64,000 nucleotides of DNA, taken from Chitinibacter sp. SCUT-21 (GTDB taxonomy: Bacteria > Pseudomonadota > Gammaproteobacteria > Burkholderiales > Chitinibacteraceae). The position numbers and the translations under genes are program-made. The notes beneath the pieces were generated by a model. That model was not told the origin of the DNA. It saw only the letters and a list, made by a program, of their open reading frames with translations, and ran no database searches. Location: contig CP102611.1 in the NCBI GenBank assembly GCA_041874755.1, positions 1,426,001 to 1,490,000 on the forward strand, read 5' to 3'. Of this stretch, positions 53,515 through 63,238 are shown piece by piece; position 1 is the stretch's first letter, and each line of letters begins with the position of its first letter.

Positions 53515-53612
53515 TCCATATCCTTAGTTTTAAGAGTTACTTCAAGTCTGCGTCAAAAACGTTCTACAATCGAGCTACGTTATTATCCCTCATTTAACCT
53601 GCAGGATGAGTT

Positions 53613-54542
53613 ATGAAAATCGCAAACAATGTCACGGAACTGATCGGTAAAACCCCGCTAGTGCGTTTAAATCGCCTCAATAGCGGCGGCGCGACCATCG
53701 TTGCCAAGCTTGAATACATGAATCCATCGCATTCGGTCAAAGACCGTATCGCCGTGAGCATGATCGACGCCGCTGAAGCGGCGGGCAAAATCGGCCCAGA
53801 TACGGTGATTGTTGAACCGACTTCTGGCAACACTGGCATTGGCTTGGCAATGGTATGTGCGGCACGCGGCTACAAACTGGTTTTAACCATGCCAGAAACC
53901 ATGTCGAAAGAACGTCGCGCGCTGTTACGTGGCTACGGTGCCGAGCTGATTTTGACGCCTGGCCCTGAAGGCATGGGCGGCGCGATTGCGAAGGCCAAAG
54001 CGCTAACTGAAGAACACGCCAACTACTTTATGCCACAGCAGTTTGAAAACCCAGCCAACCCAGAAATTCACCGCAACACGACGGCGGTTGAATTATGGGA
54101 AGACACTGACGGGCAAATTGATATTTTGGTTGCGGGCGTTGGTACCGGTGGCACGATTACTGGCGTGGCGGAAGTGTTGAAGGCAAAAAAACCATCATTT
54201 AAAGCGATTGCGATCGAACCCGATGCCAGCCCTGTGCTGAGCGGCGGCGCCAAAGGCCCACATCCGATCCAAGGGATTGGCGCTGGTTTTGTACCAGGCG
54301 TACTCAATACGGCGATTTACGACGAAGTAATCCGCGTGAGCAACGACGATGCCTTTGCGACTGCACGCGCGATGGCAACGCAAGAAGGTATTTTGTGCGG
54401 CATTTCAGCGGGCGCAGCCACTTGGGCGGCGATTGAAGTGGCAAAACGTCCAGAAAACGCCGGCAAACTGATCGCGGTGATTATCCCATCATTTGGCGAG
54501 CGCTATTTGTCGACCAAGTTGTTTGAAGGTTTGGCCGATTAA
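53613..54542 (+). CDS. cysK: Cysteine synthase A (O-acetylserine sulfhydrylase)
   Basis: 309 residues. PLP Lys in [19 protein letters not shown], the [13 protein letters not shown] asparagine loop and GTGGTITGV phosphate loop are intact. It forms cysteine from O-acetylserine and sulfide. AGGATGAG precedes the ATG. TACAAT at 53565-53570 may be its -10. The length (309) and lack of a CBS-like tail fit CysK rather than CysM. Confidence 0.96.
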   Translation: MKIANNVTELIGKTPLVRLNRLNSGGATIVAKLEYMNPSHSVKDRIAVSMIDAAEAAGKIGPDTVIVEPTSGNTGIGLAMVCAARGYKLVLTMPETMSKERRALLRGYGAELILTPGPEGMGGAIAKAKALTEEHANYFMPQQFENPANPEIHRNTTAVELWEDTDGQIDILVAGVGTGGTITGVAEVLKAKKPSFKAIAIEPDASPVLSGGAKGPHPIQGIGAGFVPGVLNTAIYDEVIRVSNDDAFATARAMATQEGILCGISAGAATWAAIEVAKRPENAGKLIAVIIPSFGERYLSTKLFEGLAD

Positions 54543-54547
54543 TATCA

Positions 54548-54595
54548 GGTATAGCCCGCCAGCCCTTATGTAAAATAAATTGGTGGGCTATACCC
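54548..54595. repeat. Strong inverted repeat between cysK and the PAS sensor
   Basis: GGTATAGCCCGCCA (54548-54561) pairs with TGGTGGGCTATACC (54581-54594) over 14 positions, with one G-T wobble, around a 19-base loop. Each arm contains one copy of GGTATWGCC. No T-run, but it lies 5 bp after the cysK stop and abuts the convergent stop, so it may act as a shared transcript end. Confidence 0.7.
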
Positions 54596-56802
54596 TATAT
54601 TTCAAAATCCACGCGTTCATCAACCTCGCGCCAATTGCTAATATCGCGAAAGACCAAAACGGCACCAATCGTGCGCATCTGTTCATCTCGTATTCGCGCG
54701 GCACACTCTTCAACCTGAAAATTCAAGCCAAATTTATTGAGTAAGACACTACGGCGCGCGCCGTGGTATTGCCCGCCATCGCTAAGCACCTCCGCCACTA
54801 TATCCGGCAACGGCAAGCGGGTGTAACGATCTACCGATTGATAAATTGCAATTAAACTTTGCCCCTTTGCCGCAGCCAGATCCCAGCCTATCAGCGATGA
54901 GGCTACTGGATTTACATACTCGACACGCCCAAATAGATCCGTCGTAATGACACCATCTGCGATGGATTCAAGCGTGGCTTGAGCTCTTTGCTGTTCGGAA
55001 ATAAGTGCCTTTTGTGCCAAGCGAATACCGGTAATATCGCGACCAATACCGCGATAACCCATAAACTCGCCATCTTCGCTGTAGAAAGGAACACCCGAAA
55101 CACTAAGAATGACCGCTTCGCGCCCCAATTGCGCGGTGTATTCAAAATCCCGATAAGCTTGCCTTGCTGCCAATACGGCACGATGGGCATCCCACTCCTC
55201 AGGGCTTAAGCCACCCGAACCAAGATCCCAGCGATGTTTGCCAATAAAATAACTCGGCGTAATATCGAAGCGCGAAAAGAAACCACCGGTCACCACAGTA
55301 AACCGAGCCTCGACGTCTTGCTCCCAAAACCAGTCACTGGATAAATCAACCATTTCTTCTAAGCGGCGATTGCTTTCCACTAACAGGGCTTTTTCAGTGC
55401 TAAGAAGCGAAATATCGCGCACTTGCATCGCCAAGGCGATGGTTTGTAACAACTCATTACGCAAGGGATGGAGCAACACTTCAAATTGCTGTGCCACCCC
55501 AGAGGGGGCAGAATAGCGCGTTGCAAAATTGAGAGAATGGGCAAGATTGCCTATTTCGGCAGAGCTGAGCAACACGTCAAAGCGACCCACCAAATTGGCG
55601 TCTTCTGGGGCAAACCATTGCTGTGCCGTTTGATTGGCATAAATGATCTTGCCATCGGGTTGGCGAATCACCAGTGCATCATGGCTTTCTTGCATGAGTT
55701 GGGCGAGTAACTGGACCTGATCATTGCGTTCACTTTCATCACCTTTTGCCTGTAACAGCATTTCTAGCGCCCACTGGCGGGAGTGGTAAAGAAACTGGAT
55801 CAAAGCCGCCAGCAACAGCAAGCCCAACATGGCCATACCAAAAGCAAGCGAGAGCCATTCTTGATACTGTACGGACAGCACTTCGTCATAACTTTGAAAC
55901 TCGATCCGCCATTGTCGACCGGGCAAGTGAACTAAAGTAGAAAACCGATGATTGATAGTGCCAGCTTGTACAGAGGAAGATTGAATCACCTTGCTAGCAT
56001 GATTCGCACTCCCACTAGCCTGTGAGTAGTCTTGATCATAAAGTTGCCAGCCTAAATGTTCATGATCGTGCATCCGATTCATCGGACGGACTATGTCATC
56101 AAGGCGTACATAGGCCACGATGGTGCCCACATGATGAGTACGCCGCTCATCAATCGTCGGCTCAACCGGTAAATCATGATAAATCGGGGCATAGAGGCAA
56201 AAAATGCGAGGCGTTTGCACTTCCAAATTAAATATTGGACCGACCAATAAACGCCCGCTATCACGTGCCGCATTAAGGCCTTCTTTGAGCAAATCGGATT
56301 CGGCTAGATTGTTGCCAAGCAATGGTTCGGTAAGCCGATTAATCGGGTAAAGATGCTCAAGTAACAAGGGCTGCGCCGTTTTGATAGGGCCTGGCGTATA
56401 ATTTTGAAATGCCAGCGGCGCAACTCGCTTATCTGCTCGGACTTGATTGATATGCTGTGACAAATCCGCCAATTGAACGGGGCGCGCCAAACCAACCGCC
56501 AAGAGGCTGGGTTGACGGTACATCACATTGCTTTGCAATAATAAATTATAAAACTCAGCGCGATCTAACTGCGGGTGGAGCGTTAGCGCGGCCTGCAGTC
56601 CCAACACCACTTCTTGCAATTGCACCAAACGGTCTTCTAATTGCCCTGCTTTGCTTTGCGTAATGACGCGCAGGTGCTCAGCCGAAGCCGTTCGCATTTG
56701 TTGCTGAATTAGCAACAAACCCGCACAAATCACAGCCATACCAACCAAGCTAACCGTCAGGAAAACAAAATAGCGGCGCAAAAAAGTCCAAAATACTTGC
56801 AA
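54595..56802 (-). CDS. CHASE-type sensor with PAS domains and no output domain
   Basis: About 735 residues from TTG 56802, preferred because GGAG lies six bases upstream (TTG 56814 has none). A membrane helix (residues ~15-35), a periplasmic CHASE-like domain (about 40-310: LQEVVLGLQAALTLHPQLDR), a second helix (WLSLAFGMAMLGLLLLAALI), then three PAS/PAC units (LMQESHDALVIRQPDGKIIY; DWFWEQDVEARFTVVTGGFF; TLESIADGVITTDLFGRVEY). The protein stops just after the last PAC (FRDISNWREVDERVDFEI), where a GGDEF, EAL or kinase domain normally follows. Only 52 bp separate it from cysK, so no output domain remains. It may be a truncated protein or work through a partner. Confidence 0.85.
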   Translation of the reverse strand: MQVFWTFLRRYFVFLTVSLVGMAVICAGLLLIQQQMRTASAEHLRVITQSKAGQLEDRLVQLQEVVLGLQAALTLHPQLDRAEFYNLLLQSNVMYRQPSLLAVGLARPVQLADLSQHINQVRADKRVAPLAFQNYTPGPIKTAQPLLLEHLYPINRLTEPLLGNNLAESDLLKEGLNAARDSGRLLVGPIFNLEVQTPRIFCLYAPIYHDLPVEPTIDERRTHHVGTIVAYVRLDDIVRPMNRMHDHEHLGWQLYDQDYSQASGSANHASKVIQSSSVQAGTINHRFSTLVHLPGRQWRIEFQSYDEVLSVQYQEWLSLAFGMAMLGLLLLAALIQFLYHSRQWALEMLLQAKGDESERNDQVQLLAQLMQESHDALVIRQPDGKIIYANQTAQQWFAPEDANLVGRFDVLLSSAEIGNLAHSLNFATRYSAPSGVAQQFEVLLHPLRNELLQTIALAMQVRDISLLSTEKALLVESNRRLEEMVDLSSDWFWEQDVEARFTVVTGGFFSRFDITPSYFIGKHRWDLGSGGLSPEEWDAHRAVLAARQAYRDFEYTAQLGREAVILSVSGVPFYSEDGEFMGYRGIGRDITGIRLAQKALISEQQRAQATLESIADGVITTDLFGRVEYVNPVASSLIGWDLAAAKGQSLIAIYQSVDRYTRLPLPDIVAEVLSDGGQYHGARRSVLLNKFGLNFQVEECAARIRDEQMRTIGAVLVFRDISNWREVDERVDFEI

Positions 56803-56812
56803 TGCCCACTCC

Positions 56813-56840
56813 AAAAAAACAGGGTTGATGACTCAACCCT
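56813..56840 (-). terminator. Terminator of ilvA, merging into the next ribosome binding site
   Basis: On the minus strand AGGGTTGA-GTCA-TCAACCCT-G, followed by seven T and then GGAGTGGG, the presumed ribosome binding site of the PAS sensor. Confidence 0.85.
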
Positions 56841-56898
56841 ATTTTTCATACTCTCGCCGCGAATGAAACTAAAAGTGAATGCGCAGTGCTGAAGTGTC

Positions 56899-58416
56899 TC
56901 AATTTGACCCTAAGAATAACTGGTAGGCTTGGTTTTCCGTTTCGATCCAGTATGGATAACCTAGGCGCGACAGGAAATCTTGGAATTGCACATCATCGCT
57001 TGGTGGCACCTGAATACCAACCAAAACACGACCATAGTCTGCGCCATGATTGCGGTAGTGAAAAAGCGAAATATTCCAGTTATCGCTCATGCCGTTCAAG
57101 AAATTCAGCAAGGCCCCCGGACGCTCTGGAAATTCAAACCGAATCACGCGCTCATGCAAAGCTTGTGGCGCTTGGCCCCCAACCAAATGGCGAATGTGTA
57201 ATTTTGCCATCTCGTTGTCTGTCAAATCGAGCGCAGCCAAACCTTCATCAGCCAACTTGCCAATTAGATCGACCACTTCGCTGCGCTGTTGAATCGATAA
57301 GCCCACAAATACATGCGCTTTTTCGCTCGATCCATAACGATAGTTAAACTCAGTCACCGCCCGAGCGCCGATCAGACTGCAGAACTTGCGGAAACTACCC
57401 GGTTTTTCTGGCACCGTCACCGCCATAATCGCTTCGCGCTGCTCACCCATTTCGGCTTGTTCAGCTACATAACGCAAACGATCAAAGTTCATATTCGCGC
57501 CCGAAGCAATCGCGATCAGCGTTTGATCTTGCACCCCTTCACGCGCAGCCCAAGCCTTCATCCCCGCAATCGCCAACGCACCGGCCGGTTCGAGAATCGA
57601 GCGATTATCTTCAAACACGTCTTTAATCGCAGCACACATTGCATCGGTGTCGACCAAAATCACGTCATCGACAAATTCTTTAGATAAACGGAAGGTCTCT
57701 TCCCCGACTTGTTTGACCGCCACGCCATCGGCAAAAATTCCGACTTGTGGCAAGGTGATGCGCTCGCCTAATTTCAACGACAAATACATGGCATTGGCAT
57801 CAGTCGGCTCAACGCCAATCACTTTCACATCTGGGCGCAAGCGCTTGATATACGCCGCCATACCCGCCAATAAGCCACCGCCGCCAACGGGAATAAACAC
57901 CGCATGCAGCGGATCGGGATGCTGACGCAAAATCTCCATCGCAACCGTACCTTGGCCAGCAATAACATCGGGATCGTCGTACGGGTGGACAAAAGTTGCG
58001 CCCGTTTCGGCCGCCAACTTCACCGCATGCTCATAACAGTCGGAGTATGACTCGCCAACCAGCACCACTTCTGCGCCACGGCGAGATACAGCCTCTACTT
58101 TAATGCGCGGCGCGGTGGCCGGCATTACGATAGTCGCGCGGCATTTCAGGTGTTGCGCCGCCAAGGCCACGCCTTGCGCATGATTCCCAGCTGACGCCGC
58201 GACAACGCCCCGCTCTAATTCGGCACGGCTTAACTGCACCATGCGGTTATAAGCACCACGGATCTTGAACGAAAATACGGGCTGCATATCTTCGCGCTTG
58301 AAATAGACATTATTGCCAATTCGACGCGATAGATTCGGCGCAAATTCCAACGGAGATTCAACCGCCACGTCATAAACACGGGCAGATAGCGTACGTTCAA
58401 GATAATCTTTTGTCAT
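56899..58416 (-). CDS. ilvA: Threonine dehydratase (biosynthetic), two ACT domains
   Basis: 505 residues, IlvA length. PLP Lys in PVFSFKIRGAYNRMVQLS, the SAGNHAQGVALAAQHL loop and VGGGGLLAGMAAYIK glycine loop; two C-terminal ACT-like domains (MAVTVPEKPGSFRKFC and VIRFEFPERPGALLNFLNGM) sense isoleucine and valine. It supplies 2-oxobutyrate for isoleucine synthesis by IlvBN encoded elsewhere in the window. ATG 58416. Confidence 0.97.
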   Translation of the reverse strand: MTKDYLERTLSARVYDVAVESPLEFAPNLSRRIGNNVYFKREDMQPVFSFKIRGAYNRMVQLSRAELERGVVAASAGNHAQGVALAAQHLKCRATIVMPATAPRIKVEAVSRRGAEVVLVGESYSDCYEHAVKLAAETGATFVHPYDDPDVIAGQGTVAMEILRQHPDPLHAVFIPVGGGGLLAGMAAYIKRLRPDVKVIGVEPTDANAMYLSLKLGERITLPQVGIFADGVAVKQVGEETFRLSKEFVDDVILVDTDAMCAAIKDVFEDNRSILEPAGALAIAGMKAWAAREGVQDQTLIAIASGANMNFDRLRYVAEQAEMGEQREAIMAVTVPEKPGSFRKFCSLIGARAVTEFNYRYGSSEKAHVFVGLSIQQRSEVVDLIGKLADEGLAALDLTDNEMAKLHIRHLVGGQAPQALHERVIRFEFPERPGALLNFLNGMSDNWNISLFHYRNHGADYGRVLVGIQVPPSDDVQFQDFLSRLGYPYWIETENQAYQLFLGSN

Positions 58417-58437
58417 AGTGTTTGGCCAAAATAGAAA

Positions 58438-58465
58438 TGGGCGAATTACCGCCGTAATTCACCCA
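58438..58465 (-). terminator. Terminator of the HD-GYP regulator gene
   Basis: TGGG-C-GAATTAC-CGCC-GTAATTC-A-CCCA: 7-bp inner and 4-bp outer stems with one mismatch; on the minus strand it is followed by TTTCTATTTT, just before ilvA. Confidence 0.65.
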
Positions 58466-58494
58466 TTTTAACCTTAAATACCGCGCAAATTGTT

Positions 58495-60063
58495 TCAATG
58501 ATCGGTTAATGATTGCCTTATTTCTTCGATCTTTGGCAAACAGCGGAAAAAAGCGTCGACAACTGCGGGGTCAAAATGCTTCCCTGATTGTTCACGAATA
58601 GTCTCCAATACCCGATCACGCGGCCACGGGTCTTTGTAGCAGCGCGCATGGGTTAAAGCGTCATACACATCGGCCAAGGCAATAATTCGCCCAGCAATAT
58701 GAATTTCATCGCCCTTCAATTTACGCGGATAACCCGAGCCATCCCATTTTTCGTGGTGTTCATATGCAATAATCGACGCCATTTTTAAGATGCGGGGCTT
58801 GGACTCACGCAGCATGTCATAACCTAACTGCGCATGTGTATCCATCACCGCACGCTCTGCAACATCCAACGGGCCCGGTTTATTTAACACCATGTCTGGA
58901 ATACCAACCTTGCCGATATCGTGCAAAGGGCTAGCCGCACGAATAATTTGCGCCTCTTCATCACCCAAACCCAGCTCGAGCGCAAGCACGTAGGAAAACT
59001 CGGCCATCCGATGAATGTGTTTGCCCGTGTCTTTGGAGCGATTTTCTATGACTTCCGACAGCTGGTAGATAATACTGCGCTGCGTATCTTCGATCTCTTT
59101 ATTGAGCATTAAATTTTCATACGCAATCGACACATTTTTACAGAAAAGATCGACTAGATTGGCATCAGGATGCGACAGCTCGACCGGACCATCGATAATC
59201 AATAAATTAATGGGGCCATGCGGTGAAATAAAAAAACCAACAAAGTGATCGCTCGCAAAAACACTATGTTGCTTTGCAATCGCTTCATCGATTGAAGGCT
59301 GTAGCCGAGTCAATTCAGTTTGCCCCAATGCACGTCCACAATACTGCTGATACCCTCCAGTAGCATACATCACAACCACTTCATTATCATGGCTTAGAGC
59401 CGCCATACCCCCATTAACAACCAAATACAGTGCATCTTGCTCAAAAAATAGTAGCGATTGCAACTGCTCCAGTACGCCTTGCGCAAACTGGTGAATCGAT
59501 TGCATCCGAAAGATCGTCGTTGAGGCATCCACCACTTTGATTAAGCCACGGCGATTGGCCTCGAGCTGGCGGCGTTGATGCTCGATCAGCATGATGTCGT
59601 TATACGAGCGCAGCGTACCAAGGACAGAGGTATAGAGTTTATCCCGTGTGAGCTCGGTTTTCGCTTTGTAATCGTTGATATCGTAGTTCTCGATCACGTG
59701 GCGTTCTGGCGCAACGCCAGGCTGCCCTGTACGTAAAATAATTCGGATATGGTGGTTGTCCAAGGTTTCACGTATTTCACGCGCCACGAGCAAACCCGCA
59801 TCTTCTGTTTCCATTACGACATCGAGTAAAACTAAGGCGATATCTTGGCGAGTACTTAAAAGCTCAAGTGCCTCTTTACCCGAAAAGCACGACATAATAT
59901 TCAGCGGACGCTTTAAAAAATCGATATTCGACAAGGCGAGCTTGGTTACGTGATGAATATCTGGCTCATCATCCACAACTAGCACATTCCAAGGCTCGAT
60001 CTTGCTGGCTTGATCATCCAGCGTATCATCTTCTAACCAGTTATCGTCGTCGAGCATACTCAT
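58495..60063 (-). CDS. Response regulator with DUF3369 and HD-GYP c-di-GMP phosphodiesterase
   Basis: 522 residues. Receiver domain (about 25-155: WNVLVVDDEPDIHHVTKLAL; phospho-Asp in LVLLDVVMETEDAG), a DUF3369 GAF-like middle domain (about 165-330), and an HD-GYP domain with His381-Asp382 in LHDIGKVGIPD and GYP at 444-446 (WDGSGYPRKLKGDEIHIAG). All HD-GYP metal ligands in view look intact, so it should hydrolyse c-di-GMP. Its ATG is one base after the stop of the sensor kinase, which is the obvious partner. Confidence 0.94.
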   Translation of the reverse strand: MSMLDDDNWLEDDTLDDQASKIEPWNVLVVDDEPDIHHVTKLALSNIDFLKRPLNIMSCFSGKEALELLSTRQDIALVLLDVVMETEDAGLLVAREIRETLDNHHIRIILRTGQPGVAPERHVIENYDINDYKAKTELTRDKLYTSVLGTLRSYNDIMLIEHQRRQLEANRRGLIKVVDASTTIFRMQSIHQFAQGVLEQLQSLLFFEQDALYLVVNGGMAALSHDNEVVVMYATGGYQQYCGRALGQTELTRLQPSIDEAIAKQHSVFASDHFVGFFISPHGPINLLIIDGPVELSHPDANLVDLFCKNVSIAYENLMLNKEIEDTQRSIIYQLSEVIENRSKDTGKHIHRMAEFSYVLALELGLGDEEAQIIRAASPLHDIGKVGIPDMVLNKPGPLDVAERAVMDTHAQLGYDMLRESKPRILKMASIIAYEHHEKWDGSGYPRKLKGDEIHIAGRIIALADVYDALTHARCYKDPWPRDRVLETIREQSGKHFDPAVVDAFFRCLPKIEEIRQSLTDH

Positions 60064-60064
60064 C

Positions 60065-61723
60065 CTATCTTTCTCCCTTTAAGACGCGGGGAAATACCAA
60101 AACAAAACAGGCCCCGCCTCCCGGCGTATCCTCAATACTGATCCGTCCTTTGAGCTGGGCGGCAACAATATTGTGAACAATGCTCATGCCTAAACCACTG
60201 CCACCCTGCCCACGTTTTGTAGTGTAGAACGGCTCAAACACTTTTGCTCGTACACTTGGATCGATGCCGATGCCGTTATCCATAAAACGCAACTCGATTT
60301 CGGATTCATCCAACAACTTCACTTCGATGAGAATGTGCCCCTTTTCGATTCCGGCAAAGGCATGCAACAGCGCATTATTGAGTAAATTATTGATAATTTG
60401 CGTAAACGCACTGGGATAGGTATGCACCAAAACACCATCAGGGCAATGAACCTCAATCGTATGGCAAGTGTGCTTTAAACTAGGCTTGAGTGATTGCAGA
60501 ATTTCATCTAAATACAAACCCAAGTCAAAGTCGCGGACCACTTCTGCAGTCTGGTCTACCGAGATGTTTTTAAAGCTGCGAATCAGGGCGGCGGCATTAT
60601 TACAGTGGCGTAAAATAAGCTGACTGGCCTCACTTGCCACCGCCAAATAATGCTGCAAATCGGTTTTCTTTAGCGCACCACTATCCATCTGCGCTAACAC
60701 ACTGTGCGTGTCTTCGCTTAATGTGGATGCTGCAGTCAAGGCAATACCCAAGGGGGTGTTGACCTCATGTGCAACGCCAGCAACTAAGGCGCCGAGTGCC
60801 GCCAATTTTTCCGATTCAATCATTTGCAACTGGGTGCCACGTAGCTGGGCCACTGCTTTTTCAGCGGCTTCTTTGGCCTGAGACAACTCAATCATCGCTT
60901 TTCGTTGGGCCGTGATATCCGTTTGCGCCCCAACAACACTCAGAATCGCCCCCTCGGGATCACGATCGGCTACCGCTCGCGACAAAACAATAATCCAATG
61001 TCCATCTTTATGCCGCATTCTAAATTCTGCTTCAAATATCAGTTCAGCAACAAGCTCACGGGACTGAGTAAATTGAGCAAAGCCTTGCCTAACACGTTCG
61101 ACATCGTCAGGATGAATAAAGCCATCAAAAGTTGCGGCACTGTTTGGTAATTCCGCATCGCCATAGCCCAAGATGGCTTTCCAGCGGCTGGAAAAATACC
61201 AAATATCTTTATCAGCTTTCCATTCCCAAATGCCATCTCCTGTCGCGCTTAATGCTAGCAACCACCGCCGCTCAGAGCGGCGCAATTGCAGACCGATTTC
61301 ATTGATTTCATCCAGTGCATCCGCGAATAAATCATTTTTATCGTTCAATTCGCGAATCACGGTTTCTTGCTGCCGCATAATTGGCTGCAACGAAGTCAGT
61401 AGAGGAAGAAAATTCGGGCTCAAAAGCTGAAGTTTGTCGGATGGTAGGTGGACTAAATCGGGCAAGATTGCGATTGCGGCTTGCTGCTGCTTATGAAATT
61501 GCAGCAAAAAATAGAGAAAAGGGATCAGTGTGCTGAGCAAAAAGAACAACCCTAAAAAGAACACACCCAACAGATCTAATTGCAAGGTTAATAAAATATG
61601 CGCACGATGCCCGCCCATGCTGGTATTGCTCACCATCAGCAAGAACAGGCCAAAGATCAACAAGGCCAGCAATGGCAACGCCAACAGATATAGCCATCGA
61701 CGTGAAGTTAAAAATCCGATCAC
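60065..61723 (-). CDS. Membrane PAS sensor histidine kinase, partner of the HD-GYP regulator
   Basis: 552 residues from GTG 61723. Two membrane helices in the first 75 residues (YLLALPLLALLIFGLFLLMV, LLGVFFLGLFFLLSTLIPFL), a PAS/PAC unit (about 150-285: ALSATGDGIWEWKADKDIWY), a coiled coil, a kinase core with GVAHEVNTPLGIALTAAST (phospho-His), INNLLNNALLHAFAG, DNGIGI and GGSGLGMSIVHNI. It has no large periplasmic domain, so it may sense membrane or cytoplasmic signals. It is co-translated with the HD-GYP regulator, giving a two-component c-di-GMP system. Confidence 0.93.
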   Translation of the reverse strand: MIGFLTSRRWLYLLALPLLALLIFGLFLLMVSNTSMGGHRAHILLTLQLDLLGVFFLGLFFLLSTLIPFLYFLLQFHKQQQAAIAILPDLVHLPSDKLQLLSPNFLPLLTSLQPIMRQQETVIRELNDKNDLFADALDEINEIGLQLRRSERRWLLALSATGDGIWEWKADKDIWYFSSRWKAILGYGDAELPNSAATFDGFIHPDDVERVRQGFAQFTQSRELVAELIFEAEFRMRHKDGHWIIVLSRAVADRDPEGAILSVVGAQTDITAQRKAMIELSQAKEAAEKAVAQLRGTQLQMIESEKLAALGALVAGVAHEVNTPLGIALTAASTLSEDTHSVLAQMDSGALKKTDLQHYLAVASEASQLILRHCNNAAALIRSFKNISVDQTAEVVRDFDLGLYLDEILQSLKPSLKHTCHTIEVHCPDGVLVHTYPSAFTQIINNLLNNALLHAFAGIEKGHILIEVKLLDESEIELRFMDNGIGIDPSVRAKVFEPFYTTKRGQGGSGLGMSIVHNIVAAQLKGRISIEDTPGGGACFVLVFPRVLKGER

Positions 61724-61794
61724 ACGACTCTCAGAATGGTTAGGTCACTCAATTACTATAGACAAGGATTGTTCTACCTTGCAGCAGTCGTGAT

Positions 61795-61822
61795 CTTTAA
61801 ATTTCACCACCAGCCCCGATCT
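61795..61822 (+). promoter_or_regulatory. Sigma-32-like heat-shock promoter of hslU
   Basis: CTTTAAA (61795-61801), 12-base spacer, CCCCGATCT (61814-61822). This is one base from the sigma-32 -35 consensus CTTGAAA and close to the -10 consensus CCCCATNT. The predicted start lies about 24 bases before the ATG, with AAAGGAAG between. Heat-shock control of HslU is well known. Confidence 0.6.
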
Positions 61823-61851
61823 AATTGCTATCAATTTGAAAGGAAGTTGCC

Positions 61852-63180
61852 ATGACGCAAATGACGCCACAAGAAATCGTCCATGAATTGGATAAACATA
61901 TCGTTGGGCAATCTGCAGCCAAAAAAGCCGTTGCCATTGCCCTTCGTAACCGTTGGCGTCGCCAGCAAGTGGCCGAGCCGCTTCGTAACGAAATTACCCC
62001 AAAAAATATTTTGATGATCGGACCCACCGGCGTCGGGAAAACTGAAATTGCCCGGCGTTTGGCCAAGCTAGCTGATGCACCATTTATTAAAGTCGAAGCG
62101 ACCAAATTTACTGAAGTTGGCTATGTCGGCAAGGATGTCGATAGCATCATTCGCGATTTAATGGAGATTGCCATTAAACAAGTACGTGATATTGCGATTA
62201 GCCGCAATCGCGTTCGCGCTGAAGACGCCGCAGAAAACCGCATTTTAGATGTACTGTTGCCACCACCCGCAGGCAACAATAACTATGGCAGCGTCAATGG
62301 CGAAGACCCAATGGCCGAAACGCGCCAGAAATTCCGCAAGATGCTTCGGGAAGGCAAATTCGATGACAAAGAAATCGACATTGAAGTAGCTGCGGCAGCA
62401 CCAACAATGGAGGTGTTTAGCCCCCCTGGGATGGAAGACTTCTCCAGCCAAATTCAGCAAATGTTTAAGGGGGCAATGGGCGGAAAAACTAAATCGCAAA
62501 AAATGAAAGTGGTCGATGCGATGAAGCATCTGATCGATGAAGAGGCAGCCAAACTCGTTAACGAAGAAGATGCCAAAGCAGAAGCAGTCAGAGCTGTTGA
62601 ACAACACGGTATCGTATTCATTGATGAAATCGATAAAGTAACCACTCGCTCCGAAGGCAGTGGAGGCGAGGTTTCTCGGCAAGGTGTGCAGCGCGATCTG
62701 TTGCCGCTGGTTGAGGGAACAACCGTCACTACAAAATACGGCATGGTAAAAACTGACCATATTTTATTCATCGCGAGCGGTGCGTTCCATCTCGCCAAAC
62801 CATCGGATTTAATTCCTGAGTTACAAGGCCGGTTTCCAATTCGCGTTGAACTAAACTCATTAACCGTCGAAGATTTCGCCACCATTTTGACCGGTACTGA
62901 TGCTTGTTTAGCCAAACAATATCAAGCTTTACTAGCCACAGAAGAAATTGACGTTGAATTCACCGCGGAAGGCATCAAGGAAATGGCGCAAATGGCATGG
63001 TCGGTGAATGAAAGTACCGAAAATATCGGGGCACGTCGCTTATATACCATCATGGAACGCTTGCTTGAGGACGTGTCATTTGACGCCAAACGCGGCAAAG
63101 TTTCAGTGAATGCACAATTTGTACGAGAAAAGTTAGGCTCCGTGGCCGGCAACGAAGATCTTGCCCGCTACATGTTGTAA
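61852..63180 (+). CDS. hslU: HslUV protease ATPase subunit
   Basis: 442 residues. Walker [16 protein letters not shown] (about 57-71), Walker [19 protein letters not shown], sensor 2 and the C-terminal LARYML tail that docks into HslV. The I-domain insertion (about 110-240) distinguishes it from ClpX. It unfolds substrates for HslV. No hslV lies upstream: the gap to the divergent kinase gene is 128 bp and holds only the promoter. Confidence 0.96.
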   Translation: MTQMTPQEIVHELDKHIVGQSAAKKAVAIALRNRWRRQQVAEPLRNEITPKNILMIGPTGVGKTEIARRLAKLADAPFIKVEATKFTEVGYVGKDVDSIIRDLMEIAIKQVRDIAISRNRVRAEDAAENRILDVLLPPPAGNNNYGSVNGEDPMAETRQKFRKMLREGKFDDKEIDIEVAAAAPTMEVFSPPGMEDFSSQIQQMFKGAMGGKTKSQKMKVVDAMKHLIDEEAAKLVNEEDAKAEAVRAVEQHGIVFIDEIDKVTTRSEGSGGEVSRQGVQRDLLPLVEGTTVTTKYGMVKTDHILFIASGAFHLAKPSDLIPELQGRFPIRVELNSLTVEDFATILTGTDACLAKQYQALLATEEIDVEFTAEGIKEMAQMAWSVNESTENIGARRLYTIMERLLEDVSFDAKRGKVSVNAQFVREKLGSVAGNEDLARYML

Positions 63181-63191
63181 TACATGAACGA

Positions 63192-63236
63192 GTATTGCCC
63201 TGAAAGGCTTTTGAATACTAACCTTCAGGGCAATAC
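63192..63236. repeat. Inverted repeat at the hslU 3' end
   Basis: GTATTGCCCTGAA(A)GG pairs with CCTTCAGGGCAATAC: 15 paired positions with one bulged base, 14-base loop. It lies 11 bp after the hslU stop between convergent genes, with no T-run. The arms contain a variant of the dispersed word (GTATTGCC). Confidence 0.7.
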
Positions 63237-63238
63237 AT

